Origin: an uncultured Robinsoniella sp.
GTDB taxonomy: Bacteria; Bacillota; Clostridia; Lachnospirales; Lachnospiraceae
Assembly: GCA_900539655.1 (NCBI GenBank)
Contig: UQCR01000125.1
Span: 1-18,847 of the forward strand
DNA: 18,847 nucleotides
Reading direction: 5' to 3'
Position 1 is the first letter of the stretch. Every line of letters starts with the position of its first letter. Of the stretch, positions 1 to 6,451 are shown in pieces. The position numbers and the translations under genes are program-made. Under the pieces are notes generated by a model that ran no database searches, was not told the DNA's origin, and saw only the letters and a list, made by a program, of their open reading frames with translations.

Positions 1-81
1 CCAATTCTTATCAGGAAAAATCATTTTCTATAGACACAGAAATTTTTACGCCCTCGGTTCGGCTTTTTTTGTGCAGAAAAA

Positions 82-371
82 ATGACTCTATGCCGCATAT
101 GTGACATTTTTCAGCTGGGATCTATTTTAATCAGCTTTGGACGTCTGGCTTCCTCCGGCATTTCGCTGGAAAGCGCTTTAATCGCTTTTGCAACAGAAGC
201 AATGCCCATTCATTTATTGTCTGGTTGTTTCCAATGGCTGTAATCCTGCCTGCGTCTGTGGTTATGGGAAGAAAAATATACCGGGAAACTAATAATCCAT
301 ATTTACCGGGGACGATAAATGCATTATTGGTTACAATAATCACTTGTGCGAATACGGCAACCTGGAAGTAG
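82..371 (+). pseudogene. Frameshifted C-terminal tail of a multi-pass membrane protein (remnant)
   Basis: Two overlapping plus-strand frames each look like part of one membrane protein. The frame from about 82 to 243 gives a hydrophobic, Ser/Ala-rich stretch. The frame from about 204 to the TAG at 369-371 reads MAVILPASVVMGRKIY, then a short polar turn (ETNNPYLPG) and a last hydrophobic helix ending NTATWK. The second part resembles the C-terminal membrane tail seen on some Firmicute alpha/beta-hydrolase-type membrane proteins; this is recalled, not searched. No start codon with a ribosome binding site serves the second frame, so a frameshift near 205-225 plus loss of the 5' part is the simplest reading. 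No complete gene is visible in 1-546, and the minus-strand frame over 131-412 looks like a shadow. Confidence 0.35.
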
Positions 372-400
372 AAAAGCAGATACATATATGACAAAAAGAT

Positions 401-469
401 GGAGCTATACACCGATGATATTCTTTACTGTCCGCATAGATACAGTTTATCAGTCGGTAACATAGCTCC
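401..469 (-). terminator. Long imperfect hairpin, possible lexA terminator
   Basis: GGAGCTAT at 401-408 pairs with ATAGCTCC at 462-469. Inside it ACCGA pairs with TCGGT, TGATA with TATCA, and ACTGT (427-431) with ACAGT (442-446), giving an interrupted four-part stem of about 69 nt. Read on the minus strand the hairpin is followed by ATCTTTTTG. It lies about 80 bp past the lexA stop, so it may terminate lexA transcription. The nested, bulged form is unlike a simple intrinsic terminator, so a small mobile hairpin or an RNA element is an alternative. Confidence 0.4.
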
Positions 470-546
470 TTTGATTATGTAGTAAGTTATTTCTTTGTTC
501 TTGGAATTTCTTGAATTATTTTATCAAAATATTAATTATGCATACC

Positions 547-1170
547 TTAATGAAGGAAACGGAAAACACCAATTACTTTTCCCTGTATGCAAAGCCCGTC
601 ATTTTCTATAATGATAGGTTCCATTGTATCATTTTCAGGCTGAAGGCGATAGTAGCCATCCTCTTTATAATATGTTTTAACCGTAGCAGAATCGTCAATC
701 AAAGCAACTACAATATCTCCATTCTGAGCAGTAGACTGCTTCTGGACCAGAATCTGATCCCCGTCAAAAATTCCTGCATTTATCATACTTTCACCCTTAA
801 CAGTCAGCATAAATGTCTGTGCATTCGGCATAAACTCAGAAGGAATAGGAAAGTAGCTTTCAACATTTTCTACTGCAAGGATAGGCTGGCCGGCAGCGAT
901 TCGTCCAACGATAGGAACATTAACGACTTCCCGTCTGACCATGTTGAAATTGTCATCCAGAATTTCAATTGCCCTGGGCTTTGTTGGATCACGGCGAATA
1001 TAACCATTTTTCTCTAATGTTTCTAAATGTGAATGAACAGAAGAGGTGGATTTTAAATGTACTGCTTCACAAATCTCCCGAACTGCAGGTGGAAAACCAC
1101 GATTTAAAATTTCATTTTTTATATATTCTAAAATTTCAGTTTGTTTTTTTGAAATTTTGCCATATGCCAT
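547..1170 (-). CDS. lexA: LexA, SOS-response transcriptional repressor
   Basis: Full-length LexA (207 aa). It represses SOS genes by binding GAAC-N4-GTTC boxes and inactivates itself by RecA-stimulated self-cleavage after DNA damage. The N-terminal winged HTH covers about residues 1-65 (ILNRGFPPAVREICEAVHLK, then the STSSVHSHLETLEKNGYIRR recognition region). The C-terminal S24 peptidase-like domain has the scissile Ala93-Gly94 bond (IAAGQP), nucleophile Ser128 (GESM) and general-base Lys165 (SATVKTY). All key residues are present, so the protein should be active. TAGGAGG lies about 10 nt before the ATG. It is divergent from the LysM protein at 1412, the usual lexA-yneA arrangement of Firmicutes. 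LexA-type half-matches at 1245-1256 and the perfect box at 1316-1329 lie in the shared gap, so autorepression is likely. Confidence 0.97.
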   Translation of the reverse strand: MAYGKISKKQTEILEYIKNEILNRGFPPAVREICEAVHLKSTSSVHSHLETLEKNGYIRRDPTKPRAIEILDDNFNMVRREVVNVPIVGRIAAGQPILAVENVESYFPIPSEFMPNAQTFMLTVKGESMINAGIFDGDQILVQKQSTAQNGDIVVALIDDSATVKTYYKEDGYYRLQPENDTMEPIIIENDGLCIQGKVIGVFRFLH

Positions 1171-1244
1171 ATTTCATATACCTCCTAATACATCTATTTT
1201 TTTTATATTAACATAGTTTTGTGCAAAATGCAAACAAATGTTTA

Positions 1245-1341
1245 GAATACTTGTTCGTAATTTTGTCGAAACAGTGTTGACAAACGTCTGTTCTTGTAAT
1301 ATAATGTCAATAAATCGAACGTTCGTTCGCAACAAACGTTC
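1245..1341. promoter_or_regulatory. Cluster of LexA (SOS) boxes between lexA and the LysM gene
   Basis: CGAACGTTCGTTCG at 1316-1329 is a perfect match to the Gram-positive LexA box (CGAAC-N4-GTTCG). One-mismatch versions of GAAC-N4-GTTC lie at 1245-1256 (GAAT-ACTT-GTTC), 1282-1293 (AAAC-GTCT-GTTC, inside the -35/-10 spacer of the plus-strand promoter) and 1330-1341 (CAAC-AAAC-GTTC). The arrangement fits tight LexA repression of both divergent genes. The consensus is established; occupancy is inferred. Confidence 0.85.
1277..1305 (+). promoter_or_regulatory. Consensus sigma-A promoter of the SOS-controlled LysM gene
   Basis: TTGACA at 1277-1282 and TATAAT at 1300-1305 are separated by exactly 17 bp. 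This is a perfect consensus promoter reading toward the LysM protein at 1412. A LexA-type half-matching site sits in the spacer and a perfect box begins 11 bp after the -10 element, so this strong promoter should be silent until LexA is cleaved. Confidence 0.85.
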
Positions 1342-1411
1342 GGATGAGTTTTAAAGTATAAAATTATTAAAAATGAATACAATCAAAGTGTAGAAGGGGG
1401 ATTTAATTGTT

Positions 1412-1774
1412 ATGGGAACGAGAGAAAATATGCATTCTATTAAAAATGAAATGTTGAAGTTATTATTTGACCGCAGAGTATTTTTCAGCCTGGCTTCGTT
1501 AGTAATAGCGGCAATGATCTTAATTGCCTGCAACAGTTTTATTGTCAGTGCCAGCAGCAAGGCAAAACCACAGACATATAAATACTATACAGAAGTCCGT
1601 ATCGGCCACAATGATACTTTGTGGGGGATAGCAGATGAATATATTACTGATGATTATGATTCTGTAAATAGTTATATAAATGAAGTATTAAATATAAATT
1701 CTATGTTGACAGAAGATGTGCATTATGGACAGAGAATTATTGTACCTTATTACTCAACAGAATTGAAACAATAA
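1412..1774 (+). CDS. YneA-like SOS cell-division suppressor (TM + LysM protein)
   Basis: Small protein of 120 aa: a short basic cytoplasmic N-terminus (about 1-22), one membrane segment (about 24-46, ending in small residues that could also allow signal-peptide-like processing), then one LysM peptidoglycan-binding domain (about 58-113, starting YTEVRIGHNDTLWGIADEY and ending GQRIIVPYY). Size, topology and position divergent from lexA match the Bacillus YneA / Corynebacterium DivS type of SOS-induced division inhibitor, which delays septation while DNA is repaired. AGGGGG lies about 11 nt before the ATG. Regulation by LexA is strongly suggested by the boxes and consensus promoter upstream; a terminator follows at 1830-1860. 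Sequence similarity to YneA itself is modest, so the role rests on architecture and context. Confidence 0.8.
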   Translation: MGTRENMHSIKNEMLKLLFDRRVFFSLASLVIAAMILIACNSFIVSASSKAKPQTYKYYTEVRIGHNDTLWGIADEYITDDYDSVNSYINEVLNINSMLTEDVHYGQRIIVPYYSTELKQ

Positions 1775-1827
1775 TATTAAAGAATTGATGTAAAGCATTG
1801 ATGTAATGAATTTAAAAAGCCCCAGTT

Positions 1828-1862
1828 GGCCGTCGAGTATTTTTTCTCGGCGGTTTTTTTAA
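1828..1862 (+). terminator. Rho-independent terminator after the LysM gene
   Basis: CCGTCGAG (1830-1837) pairs with CTCGGCGG (1846-1853), with one G-T pair and an 8-nt loop, followed by seven T residues at 1854-1860. It lies about 55 bp after the stop codon. Confidence 0.9.
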
Positions 1863-1878
1863 TAAAAGAGGCATATTG

Positions 1879-1919
1879 TGGTATACTGTAAAACAGAAAG
1901 ATAAGAGCTGAATTATAAT
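1879..1919 (+). promoter_or_regulatory. Candidate promoter of the GNAT gene
   Basis: An extended -10 element, TGGTATACT, lies at 1879-1887, and a second TATAAT at 1914-1919. Neither has a convincing -35 element at 17 bp. Either could drive the acetyltransferase at 1973. Confidence 0.35.
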
Positions 1920-1972
1920 GATAATCATATTAATTTGATGAAATAAGAGATCGTACCACAGGGAGTACTAAA

Positions 1973-2509
1973 ATGCAAAACAATATTGTTAATAAAACAT
2001 ATAGAGAAATAAACAGAACATATGTTCAAGAGAAGGAAAAAGTACAGTATCATTTTAAAAAAGTTACTAATTTAAATTTACAGGATATACTAGATTTACA
2101 TTTACCTGTAGAACAGCGTCATTTTATTGAAACGCCGCTGGAATGCCTTAAAGAGGCAGAGGAACTGCGTGATTGGCAGCCAAGGGGAATTTACTATAAA
2201 GACCGGCTCATTGGATTTACCATGTACGGAGAAATTTTATCCGAACAGCGTGTTTGGATGGATCGTTTTTTAATCGATCAAAAATACCAGGGGCAAGGCC
2301 ATGGAAAAAAGGCATTGTATGAATTATTGAAGTATTTATTTGAGACATATTCTTGTAATGAAATTTATTTAAGCCTTTATCCGGATAATCACCGCGCATT
2401 TGCTTTATATTGTAAACTTGGATTTAAATTGAACGGAGAACTTGATACAAAGGGAGAACAGATTATGGTGTTGAAAAAAAGAATCTGGATACATAATTTA
2501 GAATCTTAA
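1973..2509 (+). CDS. GNAT family N-acetyltransferase, BltD/PaiA-like (probable diamine/spermidine acetyltransferase)
   Basis: A 178-aa GNAT enzyme, expected to move an acetyl group from acetyl-CoA to an amine. The core begins near residue 25 (YHFKKVTNLN). EQRHFIETP (47-55) resembles the N-terminal helix region of Bacillus BltD, a spermine/spermidine acetyltransferase. Motif A is WMDRFLIDQKYQGQGHGKKA, with the acetyl-CoA pyrophosphate loop QGQGHG at 106-111. Motif B contains YPDN and the conserved Tyr (FALYCKLGF, Tyr146). GGGAG lies 9 nt before the ATG. The first ~24 residues are poorly conserved in type and could be a start-site artefact. It follows the SOS terminator and is monocistronic. 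Polyamine specificity is inferred from family resemblance only. Confidence 0.85.
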   Translation: MQNNIVNKTYREINRTYVQEKEKVQYHFKKVTNLNLQDILDLHLPVEQRHFIETPLECLKEAEELRDWQPRGIYYKDRLIGFTMYGEILSEQRVWMDRFLIDQKYQGQGHGKKALYELLKYLFETYSCNEIYLSLYPDNHRAFALYCKLGFKLNGELDTKGEQIMVLKKRIWIHNLES

Positions 2510-3025
2510 TGTAAATAGAAGAATATTCGTAATGATTATAAAATTATAGATAATCATATATATAATAGGAAACAAAAGAAAATGTCTGGGATTCGAAAGC
2601 AGGATGAGCCTTAGAATAGTTAAGCGGACAAATACAGTTTTTTCCGCTAAATAAGAACATAGACGCTGTATATAGTGCATTTTCAATGCTTTATTAACTT
2701 AGAATGCTTAAAATTTCAAACGAATGTCAAATGAGTCTTTTTTAATCAATTGATGATTTATAATATCTTATTTATAAAATTAGATGTCTTTACCTATCTT
2801 ATATAGGATGTTTTTATATTTTCTACATCAATCTTATTACCAAAATTTTATAGAATACTTTTTAGATGTAATCAATGATGAATAAATACCAGTTTAAATA
2901 TATTAATAATACAAGCTCTGTATTTAAAACTGCTAGATCTAAGCTTAAAACACTATCATTAATAATTTGTCTATAATGTATTATTTAGAAAATCTGTATA
3001 CCCATATCCATATCCCCACTATTAG

Positions 3026-3072
3026 GTATATACCATAATAAGTCCTTTTACCAGCTTAATTATGGTATATAC
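3026..3072. repeat. Perfect 14-bp inverted repeat (hairpin)
   Basis: GTATATACCATAAT at 3026-3039 is the exact reverse complement of 3059-3072. AAG/CTT continues the stem inward with one bulge, leaving a 12-nt loop. No T-run follows on either strand, so it is not a standard terminator. GGTATATAC occurs in both arms and again at 3925-3933 in front of hxlR. Confidence 0.85.
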
Positions 3073-3211
3073 ACATTTGCTGTTACGGATCTTTTTATAT
3101 TTCTTCTTATTATATCTCTTCCTACGGGGAGAAAATTATTTATCATTCATTCAACATAATTTCCGCTATATATTATGAGCTATCGAATATCTTTAATAGC
3201 CATATTTATAC

Positions 3212-3231
3212 AGAACGAACATTCGTTCTGG
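3212..3231. promoter_or_regulatory. LexA-type palindrome (or TetR-type operator) in gene-free DNA
   Basis: A 9-bp inverted repeat (AGAACGAA/TTCGTTCT core) around a 2-bp centre. It contains a perfect GAAC-ATTC-GTTC LexA box at 3217-3228. On the minus strand TATAAA follows directly, with the box lying where a promoter spacer would be. Confidence 0.6.
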
Positions 3232-3266
3232 TTTTGCTTCGAATATATTGCTTTTAGTATCATATT

Positions 3267-3292
3267 CAGACTGTAATTACTTACTCAGTCTG
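3267..3292. repeat. CAGACTG inverted repeat
   Basis: CAGACTG at 3267-3273 and CAGTCTG at 3286-3292 form a 7-bp stem with a 12-nt loop. The same seven-base pair of arms forms the terminator stem at 9820-9850. Confidence 0.5.
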
Positions 3293-3426
3293 TAATCACA
3301 AACTAACCAGTTAAAGTTAAATATAGTGTATATTATATCTAAAAATGGATGTATTACCCTCCGGAATTCGCAGATAGATTTTAAATACGTATGAAAATGA
3401 AGTTATGTACGCTACTTACCTTTTTA

Positions 3427-3449
3427 GAACGTTTGTTCGAACAAGTTCT
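3427..3449. promoter_or_regulatory. Second LexA-type palindrome cluster, 3' of hxlR
   Basis: GAAC-GTTT-GTTC at 3427-3438 is a perfect LexA-type box. It overlaps the palindrome TTGTTCGAACAA (3434-3445), and TATAAT follows at 3449-3454 on the plus strand without a good -35. It lies just past the hxlR stop codon. A 3' hairpin of the hxlR transcript is an alternative use. Confidence 0.55.
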
Positions 3450-3478
3450 ATAATCTGTTCTATTTATATGATAACACG

Positions 3479-3862
3479 CTATTTAGCCGTGCTATGCGTT
3501 TCGTTTTCAAGCGTTATAATTTTTTCAACTTCATATTTTAACCCCCAGTTGCACATTTCTAATAGCATGGGGAGAAGGTCGAATCCCTTTTTGCTTAAAG
3601 AAAATTCTACTTTAGCAGTAATTTGAACCTGTTCCTTTCGAACAAGGAGTGCATCCTCTTGCAGTTCTTGTAATTGTTTTATCAGAATCTCCTGGGATAT
3701 ATTGTCTAATGCCTTTTCCAAATCCTCATAAGATAAAACTTTGTTTAAGCCAACTATATACAAGATGCGCAGCTTCCATTTACCTCCAATCATATTGACT
3801 ACTTTTTCAAAATATTCATAGCCCAGTTTTTGAACCGGACAATCTTCTCTTTCCATTGTCAC
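3479..3862 (-). CDS. HxlR/DUF24-family winged-helix transcriptional regulator
   Basis: A 127-aa DNA-binding protein of the HxlR family (MarR-like fold, acting as dimers). The family core runs from CPVQKLGYEYFEKVVNMIGG through KWKLRILYIVG, the recognition region SYEDLEKALDNISQEILIKQ, and the beta wing up to EFSLSKKGFDLLPML and the C-terminal dimer helix. Cys8 sits where many HxlR members (for example HypR, YodB) carry the redox-sensing cysteine, so thiol/electrophile sensing is possible. AAGGAGAGAG lies about 6 nt before the ATG. It follows the DUF4153 gene by 87 bp on the same strand, so it may be the last gene of that operon or have its own promoter. GGTATATAC at 3925-3933 in front of it recurs in the hairpin at 3026-3072 and is a candidate operator. 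Confidence 0.9.
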   Translation of the reverse strand: MTMEREDCPVQKLGYEYFEKVVNMIGGKWKLRILYIVGLNKVLSYEDLEKALDNISQEILIKQLQELQEDALLVRKEQVQITAKVEFSLSKKGFDLLPMLLEMCNWGLKYEVEKIITLENETHSTAK

Positions 3863-3949
3863 TCTCTCCTTATTACGGTTTATTCAATTCTAATACATAC
3901 ATAATTAAAAACGATTTTTCATGGGGTATATACAACCTATGTTTTAGAT

Positions 3950-5284
3950 TTATAACATATTAAAAGCTGTGATATATTGTTGCACTGGCAGGACGCACAA
4001 AATACAGAATAAAATTGCGCCAGCAATTATTGCAAATCGGATGATGGTAATCCTCTTCCACTGCCATATAATGGTTAACAGAAACACTATAGCCATCCAG
4101 ACCATAAATACACTTGTCAGGATCCTTTTTACCGTGAGGCCATACACGGAAATATATAAGAACATTTTGCTCATTGCTGTTGTAATCAATAACAGAGTCA
4201 GAACGGAAAGTGTAACATTGATCCATCGTAAAATCCGATTATGGTTCTTTTGCGTCTTGATAAAAGTATTTGCACCAAGAATAATCAGTACATTTATGGC
4301 TGAAATGATACATAGCTCAAAGAAACCCTGGCGGGCATACTCGGCATAGGTAAAATATTCCGGGCGAATTCCTGCAAATGCTGAAAATAAATAACTGCTT
4401 TGTAATCCTATGAACAACCCATAGGATATACATACTAATATTATCGCTGTATGGATGGCGGTATTTGCAATACAATGAGTTTTTTGCATTGTTTTACTGA
4501 TAATTTCCATATGAAAATGATCTGTATTGCGGCGGCGCAGACATCCATATATAAGTCCAAACATATAAGCTGATATAGGTAATGATAACACAAAACGGAG
4601 AATATTTGCAAATAAATGTCGGTAAAAATAATAACCGGATTCTATCAGTAATTGCTTAAAACCACTATCTGCCATTGAAAGTAAAGGAAGGATAACAGCC
4701 AGAACAGGAATGGCAATGCAAAGCCCTAAACAAGCCGAAATCAACTTATTACCGGATCTGGAGTTTTGGATTGTCGATTTTAGTACCCGAAACTGGCAAT
4801 TGAAGTTATATAATGGGACTATAATAAATGCATTCCATAAGTCTGCCATGATCCATTCACTGGATTTATTATCTTTTAAGAGTACTCCGGTAACGGAAAG
4901 TGTCCAATAGGCAGCGACTGCAATAAGTGCCAGTATCTGTACGAATTGCATAACACTCCAAAAACAATAGGGAATCCCCACGCCCAGTAAAATGACCAGC
5001 CAAAAGAAACTTTCTTTGGCGGGCTTTTGTCTGCGGACAAACACATAAGCCAGGACGCCAGACACATACGCTATCGTATATAGCGCAATATTGCGGCTAA
5101 AGTATGGAAATGAAGAAAAAGTATATACAAGGCCATAGCCAAGTAACAGGTAGATCAAAGCAAATACTTTGTCTTTACCATCAGATATCAGGGGCGTTGG
5201 TGTTTGCATAGATGATATTTGGTCAAAAATAGGCGCAGTTTCACAAGGCAGGCCGTTTTGGCTTACCACTTCTTGATTTTCCAT
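3950..5284 (-). CDS. DUF4153/DUF4173 polytopic membrane protein
   Basis: A 444-aa integral membrane protein. A Gln/Pro-rich cytoplasmic N-terminus of about 40 residues is followed by about a dozen hydrophobic segments, with a basic loop near CLRRRNTDHFHME. FTYAEYARQGFFELCIISA followed by the C-terminal KMFLYISVYGLTVKRI region is the signature of the DUF4153/DUF4173 family, whose biochemical role is unknown. AAAGGAGG lies 11 nt before the ATG. It is the third gene of a tight run with a DUF2975 membrane protein and a small XRE regulator (gaps 15 and 32 bp), an arrangement recalled from other Firmicutes. It probably acts with DUF2975 in the cell envelope, but no function can be given. Confidence 0.88.
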   Translation of the reverse strand: MENQEVVSQNGLPCETAPIFDQISSMQTPTPLISDGKDKVFALIYLLLGYGLVYTFSSFPYFSRNIALYTIAYVSGVLAYVFVRRQKPAKESFFWLVILLGVGIPYCFWSVMQFVQILALIAVAAYWTLSVTGVLLKDNKSSEWIMADLWNAFIIVPLYNFNCQFRVLKSTIQNSRSGNKLISACLGLCIAIPVLAVILPLLSMADSGFKQLLIESGYYFYRHLFANILRFVLSLPISAYMFGLIYGCLRRRNTDHFHMEIISKTMQKTHCIANTAIHTAIILVCISYGLFIGLQSSYLFSAFAGIRPEYFTYAEYARQGFFELCIISAINVLIILGANTFIKTQKNHNRILRWINVTLSVLTLLLITTAMSKMFLYISVYGLTVKRILTSVFMVWMAIVFLLTIIWQWKRITIIRFAIIAGAILFCILCVLPVQQYITAFNML

Positions 5285-5316
5285 ATAAAATAAACCTCCT
5301 TTTTACGGTGATGTAA

Positions 5317-5526
5317 TTATTCCTCTTCCAGAAATTCCAGTATATCACCAGGTTGACATTGTAATGCTTTACAGATGGCTTCCAGCGTAGAAAAACGGAT
5401 CGCCTTTGCCTTTCCATTTTTTAAAATTGATAGATTTGCAGGTGTAATCCCCACTTTTTCAGCGAGATCACCGGAACTGATTTTACGACGTGCCATCATC
5501 ACGTCAAGGTTAACGATTATAGCCAT
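5317..5526 (-). CDS. Small XRE/Cro-type HTH regulator (YozG-like)
   Basis: A 69-aa protein that is nearly all one HTH_XRE domain: NLDVMMARRKISSGDLAEKV, then the recognition helix in GITPANLSILKNGKAKAIRF, and the closing CQPGDILEF. It belongs to the very short regulators commonly encoded between DUF2975 and other membrane proteins. AAGGGATG lies about 9 nt before the ATG. It is the middle gene of the DUF2975-XRE-DUF4153 run and probably regulates it. TATCGTTTATCGATA at about 6102-6118, just upstream of the -35 element, is a candidate binding site. Confidence 0.92.
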   Translation of the reverse strand: MAIIVNLDVMMARRKISSGDLAEKVGITPANLSILKNGKAKAIRFSTLEAICKALQCQPGDILEFLEEE

Positions 5527-5541
5527 ACCGGCACATCCCTT

Positions 5542-5997
5542 CTATATGGTGTAGTCATTTTCTTCTTTCAGTTGGACAGCCTGGGCAAATACATTTTTTA
5601 TGACCCTTAAAATCAGGCTTATAAATACAGCCATGACAGCCAGCACCCAGAAGAGGGCAAAATAAAATCCGCTTATGACGTAAATCACTCCTGCTGCCAG
5701 ACAACACCAGGAAAGATAACGCAGGCATTTTACATTGCACTTTTCAAATACAATTTCTTTACGGATATTATTAAGCAGACAATGTAAATGGTACAGCGCC
5801 GCAGCGATAAATATCGCGGAAGTGTATACCGTGATAAAAAATAAAGTCCGCTTGCTCTCCAAATAATTCCCACCTACTGTTTCGCTCAATAATCCAAACA
5901 GCCATGGACCGCCAAGACAGCCAGCAGTCAGGCAAATAGAAAATAACAGTACGCATATTCTGGATAGTGCCAGGCTCTTATCTTTGTTCCAGTTCAT
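5542..5997 (-). CDS. DUF2975 family four-helix membrane protein
   Basis: A 151-aa membrane protein with four hydrophobic segments (about 9-31, 50-72, 90-113, 117-135). The second helix is followed by a short amphipathic stretch with NIRKEIVFEKCNVKCLRYLS, the pattern typical of DUF2975 proteins, which are nearly always beside a tiny XRE regulator as here. AAAGGAGG lies 8 nt before the ATG. It is the first gene of the operon and has a consensus promoter at 6067-6095. Function is unknown; the family is often annotated as regulated membrane proteins of stress or differentiation loci. Confidence 0.88.
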   Translation of the reverse strand: MNWNKDKSLALSRICVLLFSICLTAGCLGGPWLFGLLSETVGGNYLESKRTLFFITVYTSAIFIAAALYHLHCLLNNIRKEIVFEKCNVKCLRYLSWCCLAAGVIYVISGFYFALFWVLAVMAVFISLILRVIKNVFAQAVQLKEENDYTI

Positions 5998-6066
5998 TGG
6001 TTTTACCTCCTTTTAGCATATTAATGAGATGATATTTTTCAAAGTTTATATTTTTAAGTTGTTTGT

Positions 6067-6095
6067 ATTATAGCATAGTGCATATTGATATTCAA
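6067..6095 (-). promoter_or_regulatory. Sigma-A promoter of the DUF2975-XRE-DUF4153 operon
   Basis: On the minus strand TTGAAT (6090-6095) and TATAAT (6067-6072) are 17 bp apart, about 70 bp before the DUF2975 start. The TATCGTTTATCGATA sequence just upstream could bind the operon's XRE regulator. Confidence 0.8.
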
Positions 6096-6140
6096 GTATT
6101 ATTTATCGTTTATCGATATATATTGGCGCCGGGTGAATTT

Positions 6141-6179
6141 TATCCTGGAGGACTCACCTGTAAGAACTCACCTGTAAGA
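6141..6179. repeat. Tandem 14-bp repeat and copy 1 of a TATCCTGGAGG element
   Basis: ACTCACCTGTAAGA occurs twice without a gap (6152-6165 and 6166-6179). The stretch 6141-6160 is 18/20 identical to 6779-6798. Confidence 0.85.
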
Positions 6180-6184
6180 CGAGA

Positions 6185-6307
6185 TGCCACTTTGTAAACC
6201 GAAAAGCCATATTTGTAATTAACAATTAAATATTTGTAAACGAAACGCCACTTTTGTACTTGAAATGCAATCTTTGAAAGGCAGAAGCCACTTTTGTAAC
6301 CGAAATT
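6185..6307. repeat. Array of six degenerate ~20-bp repeats (IS-end-like)
   Basis: Units of the form GCCACTTTTGTAACCGAAA start near 6185, 6206, 6229, 6246, 6266 and 6287; the first and last are best conserved. Multiple short terminal repeats of this kind are known from ends of some insertion sequences (for example IS21 family). A further diverged unit, GGCATTTGTAAAGCAGAAGC, lies at about 8872-8891 on the other side of the MarR-MATE cassette. Confidence 0.6.
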
Positions 6308-6360
6308 CAGTTTGATTTTTTGCTTTTTTTGTCGTATGATAATAAAAATGAGTATGCCAA

Positions 6361-6390
6361 AGGGAGGTCAACTCCCTCTCGATTTTTTTG
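6361..6390 (+). terminator. Terminator-like hairpin in the IS relic
   Basis: AGGGAG (6361-6366) and CTCCCT (6372-6377) form a hairpin with a 5-nt loop; TTTTTTT follows at 6383-6389 on the plus strand after five bases. Confidence 0.4.
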
Positions 6391-6416
6391 TAATCGGAGA
6401 ATCCACCCTTAATTCA

Positions 6417-6440
6417 TTAGACAGATTAGACGTTGGCGGC
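6417..6440 (+). repeat. 24-bp direct repeat, copy 1
   Basis: The 24 bases from TTAGACAGATT to GTTGGCGGC are identical to 8892-8915. This copy lies just past the stop codon of the IS30 transposase relic, in the presumed IS tail. The two copies flank the MarR-MATE cassette in the same orientation. Confidence 0.95.
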
Positions 6441-6451
6441 GTACAAATTTA

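Larger units (their letters stand above)
2510..3478. other. About 970 bp of AT-rich DNA without a recognisable gene
   Basis: All six frames are broken; the few short frames lack ribosome binding sites and coding character. The stretch holds structured sites: AGCGGA/TCCGCT hairpin near 2623-2648, a CCTAT/ATAGG hairpin near 2793-2807 followed by T-rich DNA, a 14-bp perfect inverted repeat at 3026-3072, two LexA-type palindromes at 3212-3231 and 3427-3449, and CAGACTG/CAGTCTG at 3267-3292. It may be decayed accessory DNA or a regulatory/RNA-coding region. Confidence 0.6.

Noticed and set aside
511..1017. Open frame of 168 codons on the plus strand
   Set aside because: It is the shadow of lexA, has no ribosome binding site and no family resemblance.
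2498..2686. 62-codon minus-strand frame in the gene-free region
   Set aside because: Overlaps the GNAT end, lacks a ribosome binding site, and its hydrophobic, Leu/Ile-rich content is what AT-rich DNA gives by chance.
3405..3626. 73-codon plus-strand frame across the LexA-type box
   Set aside because: It overlaps hxlR in antisense, has no good ribosome binding site, and the box would lie inside the frame rather than before it.
6185..6307. CRISPR array
   Set aside because: The units are contiguous and diverged, without unique spacers, and there are no cas genes.
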